NCBI RefSeq assembly: GCF_002994615.1
Contig: NZ_PVNK01000167.1
Span: 1 to 50,942 of the forward strand
Origin: Enhygromyxa salina
GTDB taxonomy: Bacteria; Myxococcota_A; Polyangia; Nannocystales; Nannocystaceae
Direction: 5' to 3'
DNA length: 50,942 nt
The notes beneath the pieces were generated by a model. The model ran no database searches and was not told the origin of the DNA. It saw only the letters and a program-made list of their open reading frames with translations. This document shows positions 7,863-15,782 of this stretch, piece after piece (the first letter of the stretch is position 1; each line of letters starts with the position of its first letter). A program made the position numbers and the translations under genes.

Positions 7863-8647
7863 CCGTCGGCGGGGAGGTTGCCGGCCTCGTTCTCTTGCTT
7901 CTTGAGCGCCGCGAGCTTGGGCTGGGCGACGTCCTTCGAGTAGGTCGAGCAGCAGTCTTGCTGGATGTACTGCGACCACTGGTCGATCGACTTGCTGACG
8001 TCGCCCTGGGCCTCGTAGACCATGGCCGCGCCAGCGAAGGCGTCTTGGTCGCCGGCCCACTGGGTCTGGGCCTTCATGAAGGTGCGCAGGGCCTTGTCGA
8101 GCTCCTTGGCCTCCAGCTGGACCTTGCCGAGCTCGCGGTACACGTACTTGAGCTTGGGGTTGATCTCGCCGACCTCCGTGAGCACGGTCGCGGCCTCGTC
8201 GAGCTTGCCGGTCTCGCGCAGCGCGACGCCATACTCGAGCCCGTACTGCTCGGTGTCCTGGTCGAGCTCCCAGGCCTTGCCGAGGTGCTCGGCGGCCTTG
8301 GCCCAGTCTTTGGTTCCGGCGTAGGCGCGGCCGAGGGACGCGCGGGCGCTGGCGTCTTCGCCGTTCGCGGCGACCGCCTTCTCGAGCGGGTCGACCGCGG
8401 CGGCGTAGTCCTCGCGCTCGAGCTCGACTTTGCCGAGGCCGGTCAGGGCCGCGACGTTGCCGGGCTCGTTCTCGAGCACCCACTTGTAGCCTTCGGCGGC
8501 CTCGTCGCTCTTGTGGTTGCGCAAGTTTGCGTCGGACTCTTTGAGCTTCGCCGCAATTTGCTCCGGGAGGTTGGCGTCTTCCACCTCGGGCTTGCAGGCG
8601 GGGACGATCAGCATGGTGGCGAGGGCAAGTCCGAGGGCACGTTTCAC
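7859..8647 (-). CDS. TPR-repeat lipoprotein
   Basis: 262 residues. The signal peptide ends in a lipobox-like VPAC (Cys18), so the mature protein should be lipid-anchored. The rest is a series of about six tetratricopeptide-type helix pairs, for example GYKWVLENEPGNVAALTGLGKVELEREDYAAAVDPLEKAV and repeats of similar spacing. TPR arrays bind partner proteins; no enzyme motif is present. The stop codon TAG is provided by the CTAG at the edge of the palindromic element, so the present C-terminus may have been reshaped by insertion. The start ATG follows the purine run aggag (rc of 8653-8657). Confidence 0.85.
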   Translation of the reverse strand: MKRALGLALATMLIVPACKPEVEDANLPEQIAAKLKESDANLRNHKSDEAAEGYKWVLENEPGNVAALTGLGKVELEREDYAAAVDPLEKAVAANGEDASARASLGRAYAGTKDWAKAAEHLGKAWELDQDTEQYGLEYGVALRETGKLDEAATVLTEVGEINPKLKYVYRELGKVQLEAKELDKALRTFMKAQTQWAGDQDAFAGAAMVYEAQGDVSKSIDQWSQYIQQDCCSTYSKDVAQPKLAALKKQENEAGNLPADG

Positions 8648-8773
8648 GCGAATACTCCTGAAAAGGGGCGCGGGGCCGGGTTATCACGGCTCGGCGCACG
8701 CCGTCCAGCGTCGCCTCGCGGACTGAGAGGGGATCGATTTGCGCCGACCCGGGCGAGATCCTACACAGCGAGG

Positions 8774-9190
8774 GTGACCGAATCCGACGACTCAACGCCG
8801 CCGCTGCTGGGCCTGCGCCACCTCGCGCTCCACATCGCCGACGCGCACTACGAGGCGACCCTGCGCTTTTATCGTGAGGGCATGGGAATGGCGATCGACT
8901 GGCAGCCCGACGACGCCGCCGCCTACCTCACGAGCGGCCGCGACAACCTCGCGCTGCACCGCGTCGACACGGTCCGCCGCGAGCACTCGGCCCTCGACCA
9001 CCTCGGCTTCATGGTCGCGGACGCAGCCACCGTCGACGCCTGGCACGCGCGACTGAGCGAGCGCGCCGCAGACCTGGGCATCGAGATCCTGGCCAAACCC
9101 AGGCTCCACCGCGACGGCGCGAGCTCGTTCTATCTGCTCGATCCAGCCGGCAACAAGGTCCAGATCGTCCACATCCCGAGTTGTTCTTGA
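8774..9190 (+). CDS. Glyoxalase/bleomycin-resistance (VOC) family protein
   Basis: 138 residues from GTG at 8774. It has the two beta-alpha-beta-beta-beta halves of a VOC fold. The first begins LGLRHLALHIADAHYEATLRFYREGMGM. The second is HSALDHLGFMVADAATVDAWHARL and ends FYLLDPAGNKVQIVHIPS. The His of each half that usually binds metal is present (HLAL, DHLGF), but the final Glu of the family is Gln (KVQIV), so metal binding may be altered. Single-domain VOC proteins act as dioxygenases, lyases, isomerases or resistance proteins; which one cannot be read here. It stands alone, with a C-rich stretch after its stop. Confidence 0.85.
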   Translation: MTESDDSTPPLLGLRHLALHIADAHYEATLRFYREGMGMAIDWQPDDAAAYLTSGRDNLALHRVDTVRREHSALDHLGFMVADAATVDAWHARLSERAADLGIEILAKPRLHRDGASSFYLLDPAGNKVQIVHIPSCS

Positions 9191-9234
9191 CCCCCCCCCG
9201 CCCGTTGGCGACTCTGCCACGCACGGCCGCGGTT

Positions 9235-9627
9235 CTAGTTTTGGGTGTTTAGCCAGCGCAGGGCTTCGGCCTCGCCGAGGAAGCAGCGCAGGTCGAGGTC
9301 GAGGTTGCGGGCGAGCATCAAGGCGGCGGTGCGCAGGACCGAGGAGCTTGCGACGAGAGCTACGCGACGGACGCCCGCTCGGTGCGCGCGCATCAGCCAC
9401 TCGCGGGCCCGCGCTGGGGTTCCTGGTCCGTAGCCGGCGGCGGCTCGTAGATCGCAAAGGACGGCGTCCGAGGTGTGTTGCTCGATACGCTCGATCAGCT
9501 CGCCCAATCGACCGTCGAGCATCGGCGTGTCGATGAGCCCCTGGAGGTGGACGCGGACGATGCCGACGTCTCCAGCCCCGGCCTCGACGCTCGACCTGAC
9601 AGCGCTACGAATTTGGCTGTGATGCAT
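9235..9627 (-). CDS. STAS/SpoIIAA-like domain protein
   Basis: 130 residues from ATG at 9627; an upstream ATG at 9732 would add a Pro/Arg-rich lead that looks non-functional. The pattern GIVRVHLQGLIDTPMLDGRLGELIERI...AVLCDLRAA followed by RAGVRRVALVASSSVLRTAALMLAR fits the STAS-like fold of anti-anti-sigma-like or lipid-associated single-domain proteins, with alternating strands and helices. No conserved phospho-Ser motif is obvious. It converges on the VOC gene with a 44-bp gap. Role unknown. Confidence 0.65.
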   Translation of the reverse strand: MHHSQIRSAVRSSVEAGAGDVGIVRVHLQGLIDTPMLDGRLGELIERIEQHTSDAVLCDLRAAAGYGPGTPARAREWLMRAHRAGVRRVALVASSSVLRTAALMLARNLDLDLRCFLGEAEALRWLNTQN

Positions 9628-9924
9628 GCGAGGGGGAGGGGGCGAGGGGAGGGGACGAGGGCAGGGATCGGGCTCGAAACCTGGCTCGAAACAAGCTGCC
9701 GGAGGTGTCTCGGGCTTTCGCCGGCGAGACATCGCTGCCCTTCTTGTTGTGGCGTGGGGCGTTTTGGGACAACCCTGGCCACGCAGTCCAAGCTTCGGTC
9801 CGCACGCGCGCAGACCTAGACCTCTCGACCCTAACCCAAGGTCCGAGCAGGTTCAACCGAAATACCAGCGGCGGATCAGGCCGCTGGCTCGGGCGAAAGA
9901 TCAGGCGAAAGATCAGGCCAGGGA
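9628..9924. other. Intergenic stretch with short direct repeats
   Basis: Nearly 300 bp without a convincing gene. Two small repeat clusters are visible: gggctcgaaacctggctcgaaac near 9670-9692 and three copies of gatcaggc spaced 12 bp apart near 9899-9930, just past the stop of the lipoprotein gene. No promoter could be fixed. Confidence 0.5.
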
Positions 9925-10719
9925 TCAGGCCTGTTCCACGCAGCCGCTCTCGGTGCACTCGACCGTCAGCTGGAGCGGGTAGCCGGCCCCGACCGGCTCG
10001 AAGCTGATCGTCGCCGCGCTCCCAACCGAGTTGCCGGAGGCGTCTACGGCCTGGATGCCGACCTCGTCGAGCAACGCGCCGTTGAGCTCGCGATCGGGAT
10101 CGGGGACGAGGCGGTAGCCCATCGCGTCGCCGGCGAGATCGCAGTCGAGCTCGGTCTCGAGCAACACGACCGTGCCGTTGTTTTGGTAGGCGGTGACCTC
10201 GAACCGGTCGATGCCGATCGCTGCGCAGTTGCCGAAGCCGTCGGCGCCGAGGCGCCACCTGAGCTCGAACTGGGCGGGGCGAGCGGTCAGCTCGGCCGCG
10301 ACGTTGGCCTGGGCGGCCTCGAAGATCTCGACGCGCCGCTCGGTGTCAGGCTGGCCGAGGTTGTCCATCGTCTCGACGCCGTTGTCGTCTTGGGCGCTGA
10401 CGATCAATGAGTACAGACCAGGCTCGAGCAGGTCGAGGACGATCTCACCGCCGTCCTCGCACGGAATCTCTTCGCTGTACACGACGGTCAGATCCTCGCT
10501 CGGACCCTGGACGAGCTCGGCCCGAAGCGAGTCGATGCCGAGCTCGGCGCAGCTTTTTTGGTTGCCGAGCTCGTAGGTGACCGAGAGCGAGCCCGGCCCC
10601 TTGTCCGGCGAGCAGCCGGCGAGGGCGGACACGCCCACGACGACCACGAGCGCGGCGGGGAGTCCGAGGGACTCGAACGACAGTAGCGAGCGAGAGCGGG
10701 ACGTCTGGGAGTGGCGCAT
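9925..10719 (-). CDS. Secreted lipoprotein of unknown function
   Basis: 264 residues from ATG at 10719. The long signal peptide ends in a clear lipobox, ALAGC (followed by SPDKGPG). The mature part is beta-rich and acidic with about six cysteines in pairs, e.g. QKSCAELG, EEIPCEDGG, FGNCAAIG, ELDCDLAG, VECTESGC. Two halves seem related: each holds a Cys-Ala-(Glu/Ala)-Ile/Leu-Gly-Ile-Asp motif (CAELGIDSL, CAAIGIDRF), suggesting a duplicated immunoglobulin-like domain. Divergent from the endopeptidase gene. No enzyme signature; family not recognised. Confidence 0.75.
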   Translation of the reverse strand: MRHSQTSRSRSLLSFESLGLPAALVVVVGVSALAGCSPDKGPGSLSVTYELGNQKSCAELGIDSLRAELVQGPSEDLTVVYSEEIPCEDGGEIVLDLLEPGLYSLIVSAQDDNGVETMDNLGQPDTERRVEIFEAAQANVAAELTARPAQFELRWRLGADGFGNCAAIGIDRFEVTAYQNNGTVVLLETELDCDLAGDAMGYRLVPDPDRELNGALLDEVGIQAVDASGNSVGSAATISFEPVGAGYPLQLTVECTESGCVEQA

Positions 10720-10846
10720 GGGCTCGCCCAAGGTAACCGCGGTCCCGGCCCGAGGCGAATTTCGCCGAAAGTTTGGCCTCACGGGCGGGGGATCCTATGG
10801 ACCGGGATGGTGGGGCGTACCCCACCCTGGGATCGACGGAGGAGCC

Positions 10847-12073
10847 ATGCGTATCTCGTTCATTGCATCGACAGCCGTACTGGGCGCCACCCTCGCCGCT
10901 CTGTGCTTTGCCCCAGCGCGGGCCGGGGCGAGCGAGCCCTCGGACGCGAGCGAGCCGTCGAGCGCGCTCGAGCCCTCGGGCGAGGACGAGGGGGAGGGGG
11001 ATCCCCACCCGGCGAACGAGAGCAAGGCCAAGAGCAAGAGCAAGAGCAAGTCCAAGAGCAAGGCCAAGTCCAAGTCCAAGAGCAAGTCCAAGTCCAAGTC
11101 CAAGAGCAAGGGCAAGTCCAAGAGCAGGTCCAAGTCTCGCAACGACGAGGCCTGTCACTACCGCACCCCGATCCACTGGCACGAAGTCGAGGCCGGCGAG
11201 CACCTCGGGCTGATCGCGGGGCGCTACGGCGTGCTGAGCACGGATCTGATCGGCCTCAACCCCACGCTGGCCGACAACCCCGACCACATTCGCGTCGGCC
11301 AGAAGCTGGCCGTGTGCCCCGAGCTGCCGCCGCGCGAGGTCGTGGAGTTCGACCACGTGGTCGCGCCCGGTGAGACCTTCAACCAGATCGCCTACGCCAA
11401 CAACCTGTCCCCCGAGGAGCTGCTCGGGATGCAAGACGGGGCCCTGGGCGACACCAACAAGCTGCGCGTCGGCGACAAGCTCCACATCGTGACCGTCGGC
11501 GACATCTTGATCGGCTTCGAGCCCGAGCCGCCCCAGCGCGGCCGGCTCACGAGCCCGCGCAAGCTGCCCCAGCACGAGGCCTACACGATCAAGCGCGCGC
11601 ACAACGTCTACGGGACCGCGCGAACCATCAAGCTCATCGGGCGGGTGGTCGACAACTACCAGCGCCGGGTCCCCGGCGGTCCCAAGCTGCGCATCGGCGA
11701 CATCTCGGGCCGCCACGGAGGGCCGCTGGCCGGGCACCTGTCCCACCAGGAGGGCCGCGACCTCGACATCGGCTTCGTGCTCCAGGGCAAGCTCGCCGAT
11801 CGCCTTCACTTCTCGGGCGCGACCAAGGACAACATCGATCTGGAGCGCATGTGGGCGCTGATCGACGAGTTCATCGCGACCGGGGAGGTCCGCTGCATCT
11901 TCCTCGACTACAAGTTTCAGAAGCTGATCTACGAGTACGCCAAGGACCAGGGCGTGTCCCAGCGCAAGCTCGATGAGTACTTTCAGTACCCGCGCGGGCG
12001 CGGGCGCGGCCACGGCATCATTCGCCACTGGCGCGGCCACGAGAACCACCTCCACGTTCGCTTTCGCGAGTAG
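10847..12073 (+). CDS. LysM-containing M74 murein endopeptidase (MepA-like)
   Basis: 408 residues; ATG at 10847 is preceded by a strong ribosome site (GGAGGAG). A signal peptide (1-27) is followed by an acidic segment and a Lys-Ser repeat linker (59-98). Two LysM peptidoglycan-binding domains (about 111-158 and 167-216) precede an M74 domain (about 245-408). The zinc and catalytic pattern of penicillin-insensitive endopeptidases is present: His297 and His300 with Asp305/Asp307 in GHLSHQEGRDLDIG, and His398, His401, His403 in GHENHLHVRF. It should cleave D-Ala-mDAP cross-links in the periplasm. The LysM pair and basic linker are not in E. coli MepA and may tether the enzyme to the wall. Confidence 0.9.
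   Translation: MRISFIASTAVLGATLAALCFAPARAGASEPSDASEPSSALEPSGEDEGEGDPHPANESKAKSKSKSKSKSKAKSKSKSKSKSKSKSKGKSKSRSKSRNDEACHYRTPIHWHEVEAGEHLGLIAGRYGVLSTDLIGLNPTLADNPDHIRVGQKLAVCPELPPREVVEFDHVVAPGETFNQIAYANNLSPEELLGMQDGALGDTNKLRVGDKLHIVTVGDILIGFEPEPPQRGRLTSPRKLPQHEAYTIKRAHNVYGTARTIKLIGRVVDNYQRRVPGGPKLRIGDISGRHGGPLAGHLSHQEGRDLDIGFVLQGKLADRLHFSGATKDNIDLERMWALIDEFIATGEVRCIFLDYKFQKLIYEYAKDQGVSQRKLDEYFQYPRGRGRGHGIIRHWRGHENHLHVRFRE
11022..11138 (+). repeat. Imperfect AAGTCC/AAGAGC hexamer array inside the endopeptidase gene
   Basis: About twenty tandem Lys-Ser dicodons alternate AAGAGC and AAGTCC, with single Ala and Gly replacements. Arrays of this type change length by slippage in multiples of two residues, so linker length may vary between strains. 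The reading frame is kept in this copy. Confidence 0.85.
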
Positions 12074-12169
12074 GAGCAGCCTGCTCGATTCTCCGCGCAG
12101 GGCTCGATTTAGGTCCAGCGCCCCGCCGTGGGTGGCAGAGTCGCTGAGGCCCGCGGGGGGTCATGAAAC

Positions 12170-12955
12170 ATGTGCACGATCATCGCCGCAGTTGGCGTCT
12201 GGCCCCAGGCGCCCCTGGTCATCGCCACCAACCGTGACGAGGCCCTCGACCGAGCGGCGAGCGGGCCGCAGGTGTGGCCGGCCGGCGAGGTCGCGAGCCG
12301 GCGAGTGCTCGCGCCGCGCGACCTCCGAGCCGGCGGGACCTGGCTCGGGCTCAACGAGCGCGGCCTCTTCGTCGGCATCACCAACCGCCGCGCGATCCCG
12401 GACCCCTCGCGCCGATCTCGGGGGGAGCTGGTGTTCACCGCGCTCGGGGCCGCGAGCCGCGCGGGGGCGCGCGACCGGGTGCGCGAGCTCGATGCGCGGG
12501 ACTACAACCCCTTTCACCTCCTGTTCGCCGACCGCGACGGCGCGCTCGTGGTCTGGGCCGACGGCGAGCGCCTCCACGAGGTCGAGCTCGGGCCCGGGGT
12601 TCACTGGCTGACCGAGCGCAGCTTCGGCGCAGGCGCCAGCGAGCGCCATCGGACCCTCGACCGGCTCGCCGCCGAGCTCGAGGCCGGGCCGCTGCCCGAG
12701 GTCGCGCGCTGGCGCTCGATCCTCGCCGACCACCAACCCCACGCGTCGCCCGGCCAGGCGCCCGCGGCCACAGCGGTCGGCCTCGACGCGATGTGCGTCC
12801 ACGCCCTGCCCCTCAACTACGGCACCCGCTCGTCGACCCTCGTCGAGCTCGGGCCGGAGCTCGGCAGCGCTCGCTTCCTCCACGCCCTCGGGCGGCCCTG
12901 CGAGACGGACTTCGTCGATCACGCTGAGGCCGTGCGCGAGCTTCGTCTGGCCTGA
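12170..12955 (+). CDS. NRDE/TANGO2-family protein
   Basis: 261 residues. It begins MCTIIAA and has the family-defining ATNRDEALDR (Asn-Arg-Asp-Glu) at about 20-25, then GGTWLGLNERGLFVGITNRR. The late Asn-Tyr-Gly-Thr-Arg-Ser-Ser-Thr motif is also typical. Cys2 would be exposed after Met removal, as in N-terminal-nucleophile folds, though an enzymatic activity for the family is not settled; roles in haem or lipid handling have been proposed. It stands alone between the endopeptidase and NDH-2 genes. Confidence 0.9.
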   Translation: MCTIIAAVGVWPQAPLVIATNRDEALDRAASGPQVWPAGEVASRRVLAPRDLRAGGTWLGLNERGLFVGITNRRAIPDPSRRSRGELVFTALGAASRAGARDRVRELDARDYNPFHLLFADRDGALVVWADGERLHEVELGPGVHWLTERSFGAGASERHRTLDRLAAELEAGPLPEVARWRSILADHQPHASPGQAPAATAVGLDAMCVHALPLNYGTRSSTLVELGPELGSARFLHALGRPCETDFVDHAEAVRELRLA

Positions 12956-13036
12956 GCGAGCTTGCCGGCAAGCTTTGCGTGCTGGCCCCATGCTGGCCCC
13001 ATTGTGTGATGGTGCGGCCGCCCCGGCGTAGCTACG

Positions 13037-14446
13037 ATGAGGATGCAAGAAGGCTCGAACACAGGCGTCGCGGCGAAGCCGGAGCTCAACTCTGACGGCG
13101 AGGGGGAGCCCGCAGCCGGGACCGAGCTCGCCAAACGAGCCCCAGGGGCCGTCGCCCAGGCCCCACGCCGCCCCCGCGTCGTGATCGTCGGAGGTGGTTT
13201 CGCGGGGCTCAACGCGGCCAAGATCCTCGGCCGCCGCGGCGCCGAGATCGAGCTCGTGCTCATCGATCGCCGCAACCATCACCTGTTCCAGCCGCTCCTG
13301 TACCAGGTCGCGATGGCGGGCCTGAGCCCGGCCGACATCGCCGCGCCGATCCGCGGGCTCCTGAGCCAGTACCGCAACACCACGGTGATCCAGGGCGAGG
13401 TCCGTGGCGTCGACGCCGAGGGCAAGCGCGTCTACGGCGAGTTTGGCGAGCTTCACTACGACTACCTGGTGCTCGCGGCCGGGGCCATGCACGCCTACTT
13501 CGGCCACGAGGAGTGGGAGCCCTTCGCGCCCGGGCTCAAGACCGTCGAGCAGGCCACGGAGATCCGGCGTCGCGTGCTCACGGCCTTCGAGAGCGCCGAG
13601 ACCCACGCCGCCGACACCCGTGAGCGCAAGCGCTTGCTGACCTTCGTGATCGTCGGCGGGGGCCCGACCGGGGTCGAGCTCGCCGGGGCGATCGGCGAGA
13701 TGAGCCGGACGACCCTGGCCAGGGACTTTCGCAACATCGATCCCAAGCTCACCCGGGTCATCCTGATCGAGGCCGGCTCGCGGATCATGGCCGCGTTTCA
13801 CGAGGAGCTCGCGAGCCGGGCGACCCGCGACCTCGAGAGCCTCGGCGTTCAGGTCTGGACCAACAGCCGCGTGACCAAGGTCGACGCGCACGGGGTCGAG
13901 GTCGGCGACGAGCGGATCGAGGCGGCCACGGTGCTGTGGGCCGCGGGGGTCCGGGCCGCCGAGTTCGAGGCGCTCGACGTCGCGCGCGACGGCCAGAACC
14001 GGATCGAGGTCGGAGACGATCTGAGCCTGGCCGCCCACCCCAACATCTTCGTCGCCGGCGATCTCGCCCACGCCGTCGACGGCCACGGTCGGCCCTACCC
14101 AGGCCTCGCCCCGGTCGCCATGCAGCAGGGTCGCTTCGTCGCCCGGGCGATCCTCCGCGAGCTCGACGGCGAGGCGCGCGGCCGCTTCAGCTACGTCGAC
14201 AAGGGCCAGATGGCGACGATCGGGCGCTCGCGGGCGATCGTCGAGGCCGGCAAGCTGCGCTTTGGCGGGGTCCTGGCCTGGTGGACCTGGCTCCTCGTCC
14301 ACATCTTTTACCTCAGCGGCTTCCGCAACCGGGTCCTGGTGCTGATCCAGTGGGCGTGGTCCTACCTGACCTTCTCCCGCGGCGCCCGCTTGATCGTGGC
14401 CAAGAAGTGGCGCTCGTACACCGACTCGAGCCCCGAACGCGAGTGA
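13037..14446 (+). CDS. ndh: Type II NADH dehydrogenase (NDH-2)
   Basis: 469 residues with two Rossmann folds: FAD site GGGFAGL at 52-58 and NADH site GGGPTGVELAG at 207-217. The FAD C-terminal contact NIFVAGDLAHA lies near 335, followed by VAMQQGRFVA. The C-terminal region holds hydrophobic, Trp-rich segments (WWTWLLVHIFYLSGF, LIQWAWSYLTF) for membrane attachment. It oxidises NADH and reduces quinone without pumping protons. The first about 40 residues are a non-conserved hydrophilic lead, so an internal start is possible, but none has a better ribosome site. Single gene. Confidence 0.93.
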   Translation: MRMQEGSNTGVAAKPELNSDGEGEPAAGTELAKRAPGAVAQAPRRPRVVIVGGGFAGLNAAKILGRRGAEIELVLIDRRNHHLFQPLLYQVAMAGLSPADIAAPIRGLLSQYRNTTVIQGEVRGVDAEGKRVYGEFGELHYDYLVLAAGAMHAYFGHEEWEPFAPGLKTVEQATEIRRRVLTAFESAETHAADTRERKRLLTFVIVGGGPTGVELAGAIGEMSRTTLARDFRNIDPKLTRVILIEAGSRIMAAFHEELASRATRDLESLGVQVWTNSRVTKVDAHGVEVGDERIEAATVLWAAGVRAAEFEALDVARDGQNRIEVGDDLSLAAHPNIFVAGDLAHAVDGHGRPYPGLAPVAMQQGRFVARAILRELDGEARGRFSYVDKGQMATIGRSRAIVEAGKLRFGGVLAWWTWLLVHIFYLSGFRNRVLVLIQWAWSYLTFSRGARLIVAKKWRSYTDSSPERE

Positions 14447-14465
14447 GCCCCGCGCGTCCGCCCGG

Positions 14466-14515
14466 GGCCCACGTGGGGCCCAGGTGGGGCCCAGGTGGGG
14501 CCCAGGTGGGGCACC
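14466..14515. repeat. 11-bp tandem repeat after NDH-2
   Basis: Four copies of ggggcccaggt (first copy with cacgt) follow the NDH-2 stop codon. The palindromic ggggccc core lets the copies pair, so the array may act as a transcription-end structure; no T-run follows. Confidence 0.7.
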
Positions 14516-14583
14516 GTGCGAGACGGCCGAGGGGAGCGACGCGGAGGCGCGAGCAGACGCCGGTTGCCTGGGTGGCTCCGCGC

Positions 14584-15021
14584 TCAGCCGCCGTCGGCGG
14601 CGGGGCCGGGCGGCGACTCGCCGCTGCTCGAGTCGCCCTCGCCCTGGTCGCCACTGGGTTGACCGCCACTGGGTTGACCGCCACTGGGCGGCGCGTCGAG
14701 CTCGGGCGGCGACTCGCCGCTGCTCGAGTGGCCCTCGCCCTGGTCGCTACTGGGTTGATCGCCACTGGGCGGCGCGTCGAGCTCGGCGGCGGGGCCGGGC
14801 GGCGACTCGCCGCTGCTCGAGTGGCCCTCGCTCTGATCGCCACTGGGCGGCGCGTCGAGCTCGGCGTCGGGGCCGTGCTCGGGCTGCTCCTCGCGCTCGA
14901 GCGGCTCGGCGAGCGCGGGCGGCGGGGGATAGGGGAAGCGCGCGGGCGGAGCCCGGTCTGCGCACCCGAGCGCGCTCGCGCTGAAGCTGACAGCGAGGAC
15001 AGCGCTGACGAAGACGACCAC
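14584..15021 (-). CDS. Small repeat-rich lipoprotein downstream of rpoZ
   Basis: About 145 residues from a GTG at 15021, 10 bp after the rpoZ stop, so probably read through from rpoZ. The hydrophobic lead ends in a lipobox-like ALGC (Cys20). The mature protein is low complexity: three imperfect copies of a roughly 20-residue Pro/Ser/Gly/acidic unit built on DAPPSGDQ and EGHSSSGESPP. DNA repeats underlie them (cggcgactcgccgctgctcg recurs). No ribosome site is evident at the GTG, so the start is uncertain. It may be a surface spacer protein; function unknown. Confidence 0.55.
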   Translation of the reverse strand: MVVFVSAVLAVSFSASALGCADRAPPARFPYPPPPALAEPLEREEQPEHGPDAELDAPPSGDQSEGHSSSGESPPGPAAELDAPPSGDQPSSDQGEGHSSSGESPPELDAPPSGGQPSGGQPSGDQGEGDSSSGESPPGPAADGG

Positions 15022-15031
15022 GCGGCGGCGC

Positions 15032-15577
15032 TCAGCCGTCGCTTTTGTCGTCGTCGTCGTCGTCGTCGTCGTCCTCGTCGAGGCCACCGAGGACCGAGGC
15101 CTCGACGCCGTCGTCGTCGTCGCTGCCGATGTCGTCGCCGTCGCTGATCGAGTCTGGCTCCGTGCCCTCGGGCGTGTCGTCGTCGCCGTCCTCATCGTCG
15201 TCGTCGTCGTCGTCGTCCTGCAGCTTGTCGGGATCGGAGGGCAGCTCCTTGACGTCGTCGTCGTCTTCGTCGTCTTCGTCGTCACCGGTGCCGAAGGTCG
15301 CCGCGTCGATGAAGGTTGCGTCGGAGTTGGACCCGGCCATGAGCTGGGCCCGCTGCTCCTCGATGAAGCCGCGGATCGTCTCCTCGACGTTCTCGTCGTA
15401 GCGGACCAGAGCCTTGGCGATCTCGCGCAGCGCGACGACGCCGACCTTGTTGGAGCTCTTGACCAGCGCGGTGCCCTTGCCCTCGCTGAGCGCTCGTGCC
15501 CGACGCGAGCCGAGGACGGTGAGAGCGAAGCGATTGGGGACCTGCTCGAGGCAGTCTTCTACGGTGACGCGTGCCAT
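15032..15577 (-). CDS. rpoZ: RNA polymerase omega subunit with long poly-Asp tail
   Basis: 181 residues. The first about 75 match omega closely: MARVTVEDCLEQVPNRFALTVLGSRRARAL, then VGVVALREIAKALVRYDENVEET. Omega helps assemble and stabilise core polymerase. Typical omegas are 70-100 residues; here about 80 more follow, of which roughly half are Asp/Glu in runs (for instance nine Asp near the C-terminus). The tail is encoded by GAC/GTC-type trinucleotide runs. It could contact basic proteins or DNA-binding factors. Divergent from the phosphoesterase gene. Confidence 0.93.
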   Translation of the reverse strand: MARVTVEDCLEQVPNRFALTVLGSRRARALSEGKGTALVKSSNKVGVVALREIAKALVRYDENVEETIRGFIEEQRAQLMAGSNSDATFIDAATFGTGDDEDDEDDDDVKELPSDPDKLQDDDDDDDDEDGDDDTPEGTEPDSISDGDDIGSDDDDGVEASVLGGLDEDDDDDDDDDKSDG

Positions 15578-15782
15578 GAGGAGCGCGGAGTATGGGGGCC
15601 CTCGGGCCGATTGTCCACTCGCCGCGTGTTGGCCGCCAACGCCGTCAAAGGTCGCATTTTCGTTGCATGGCTGTGTTCGTGAGGGGGCCGGCCGCGCGCC
15701 CAGCGCAAGCGCGCGGGGTGATACTGGGCTCATGACCGCACTGCCGATACGGGTCCGACGCGCTCGAGCACGCCGCCACCGC

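Noticed and set aside
14470..14515. Possible short CRISPR-like array
   Set aside because: The unit is 11 bp with no spacers; it is a simple tandem repeat.
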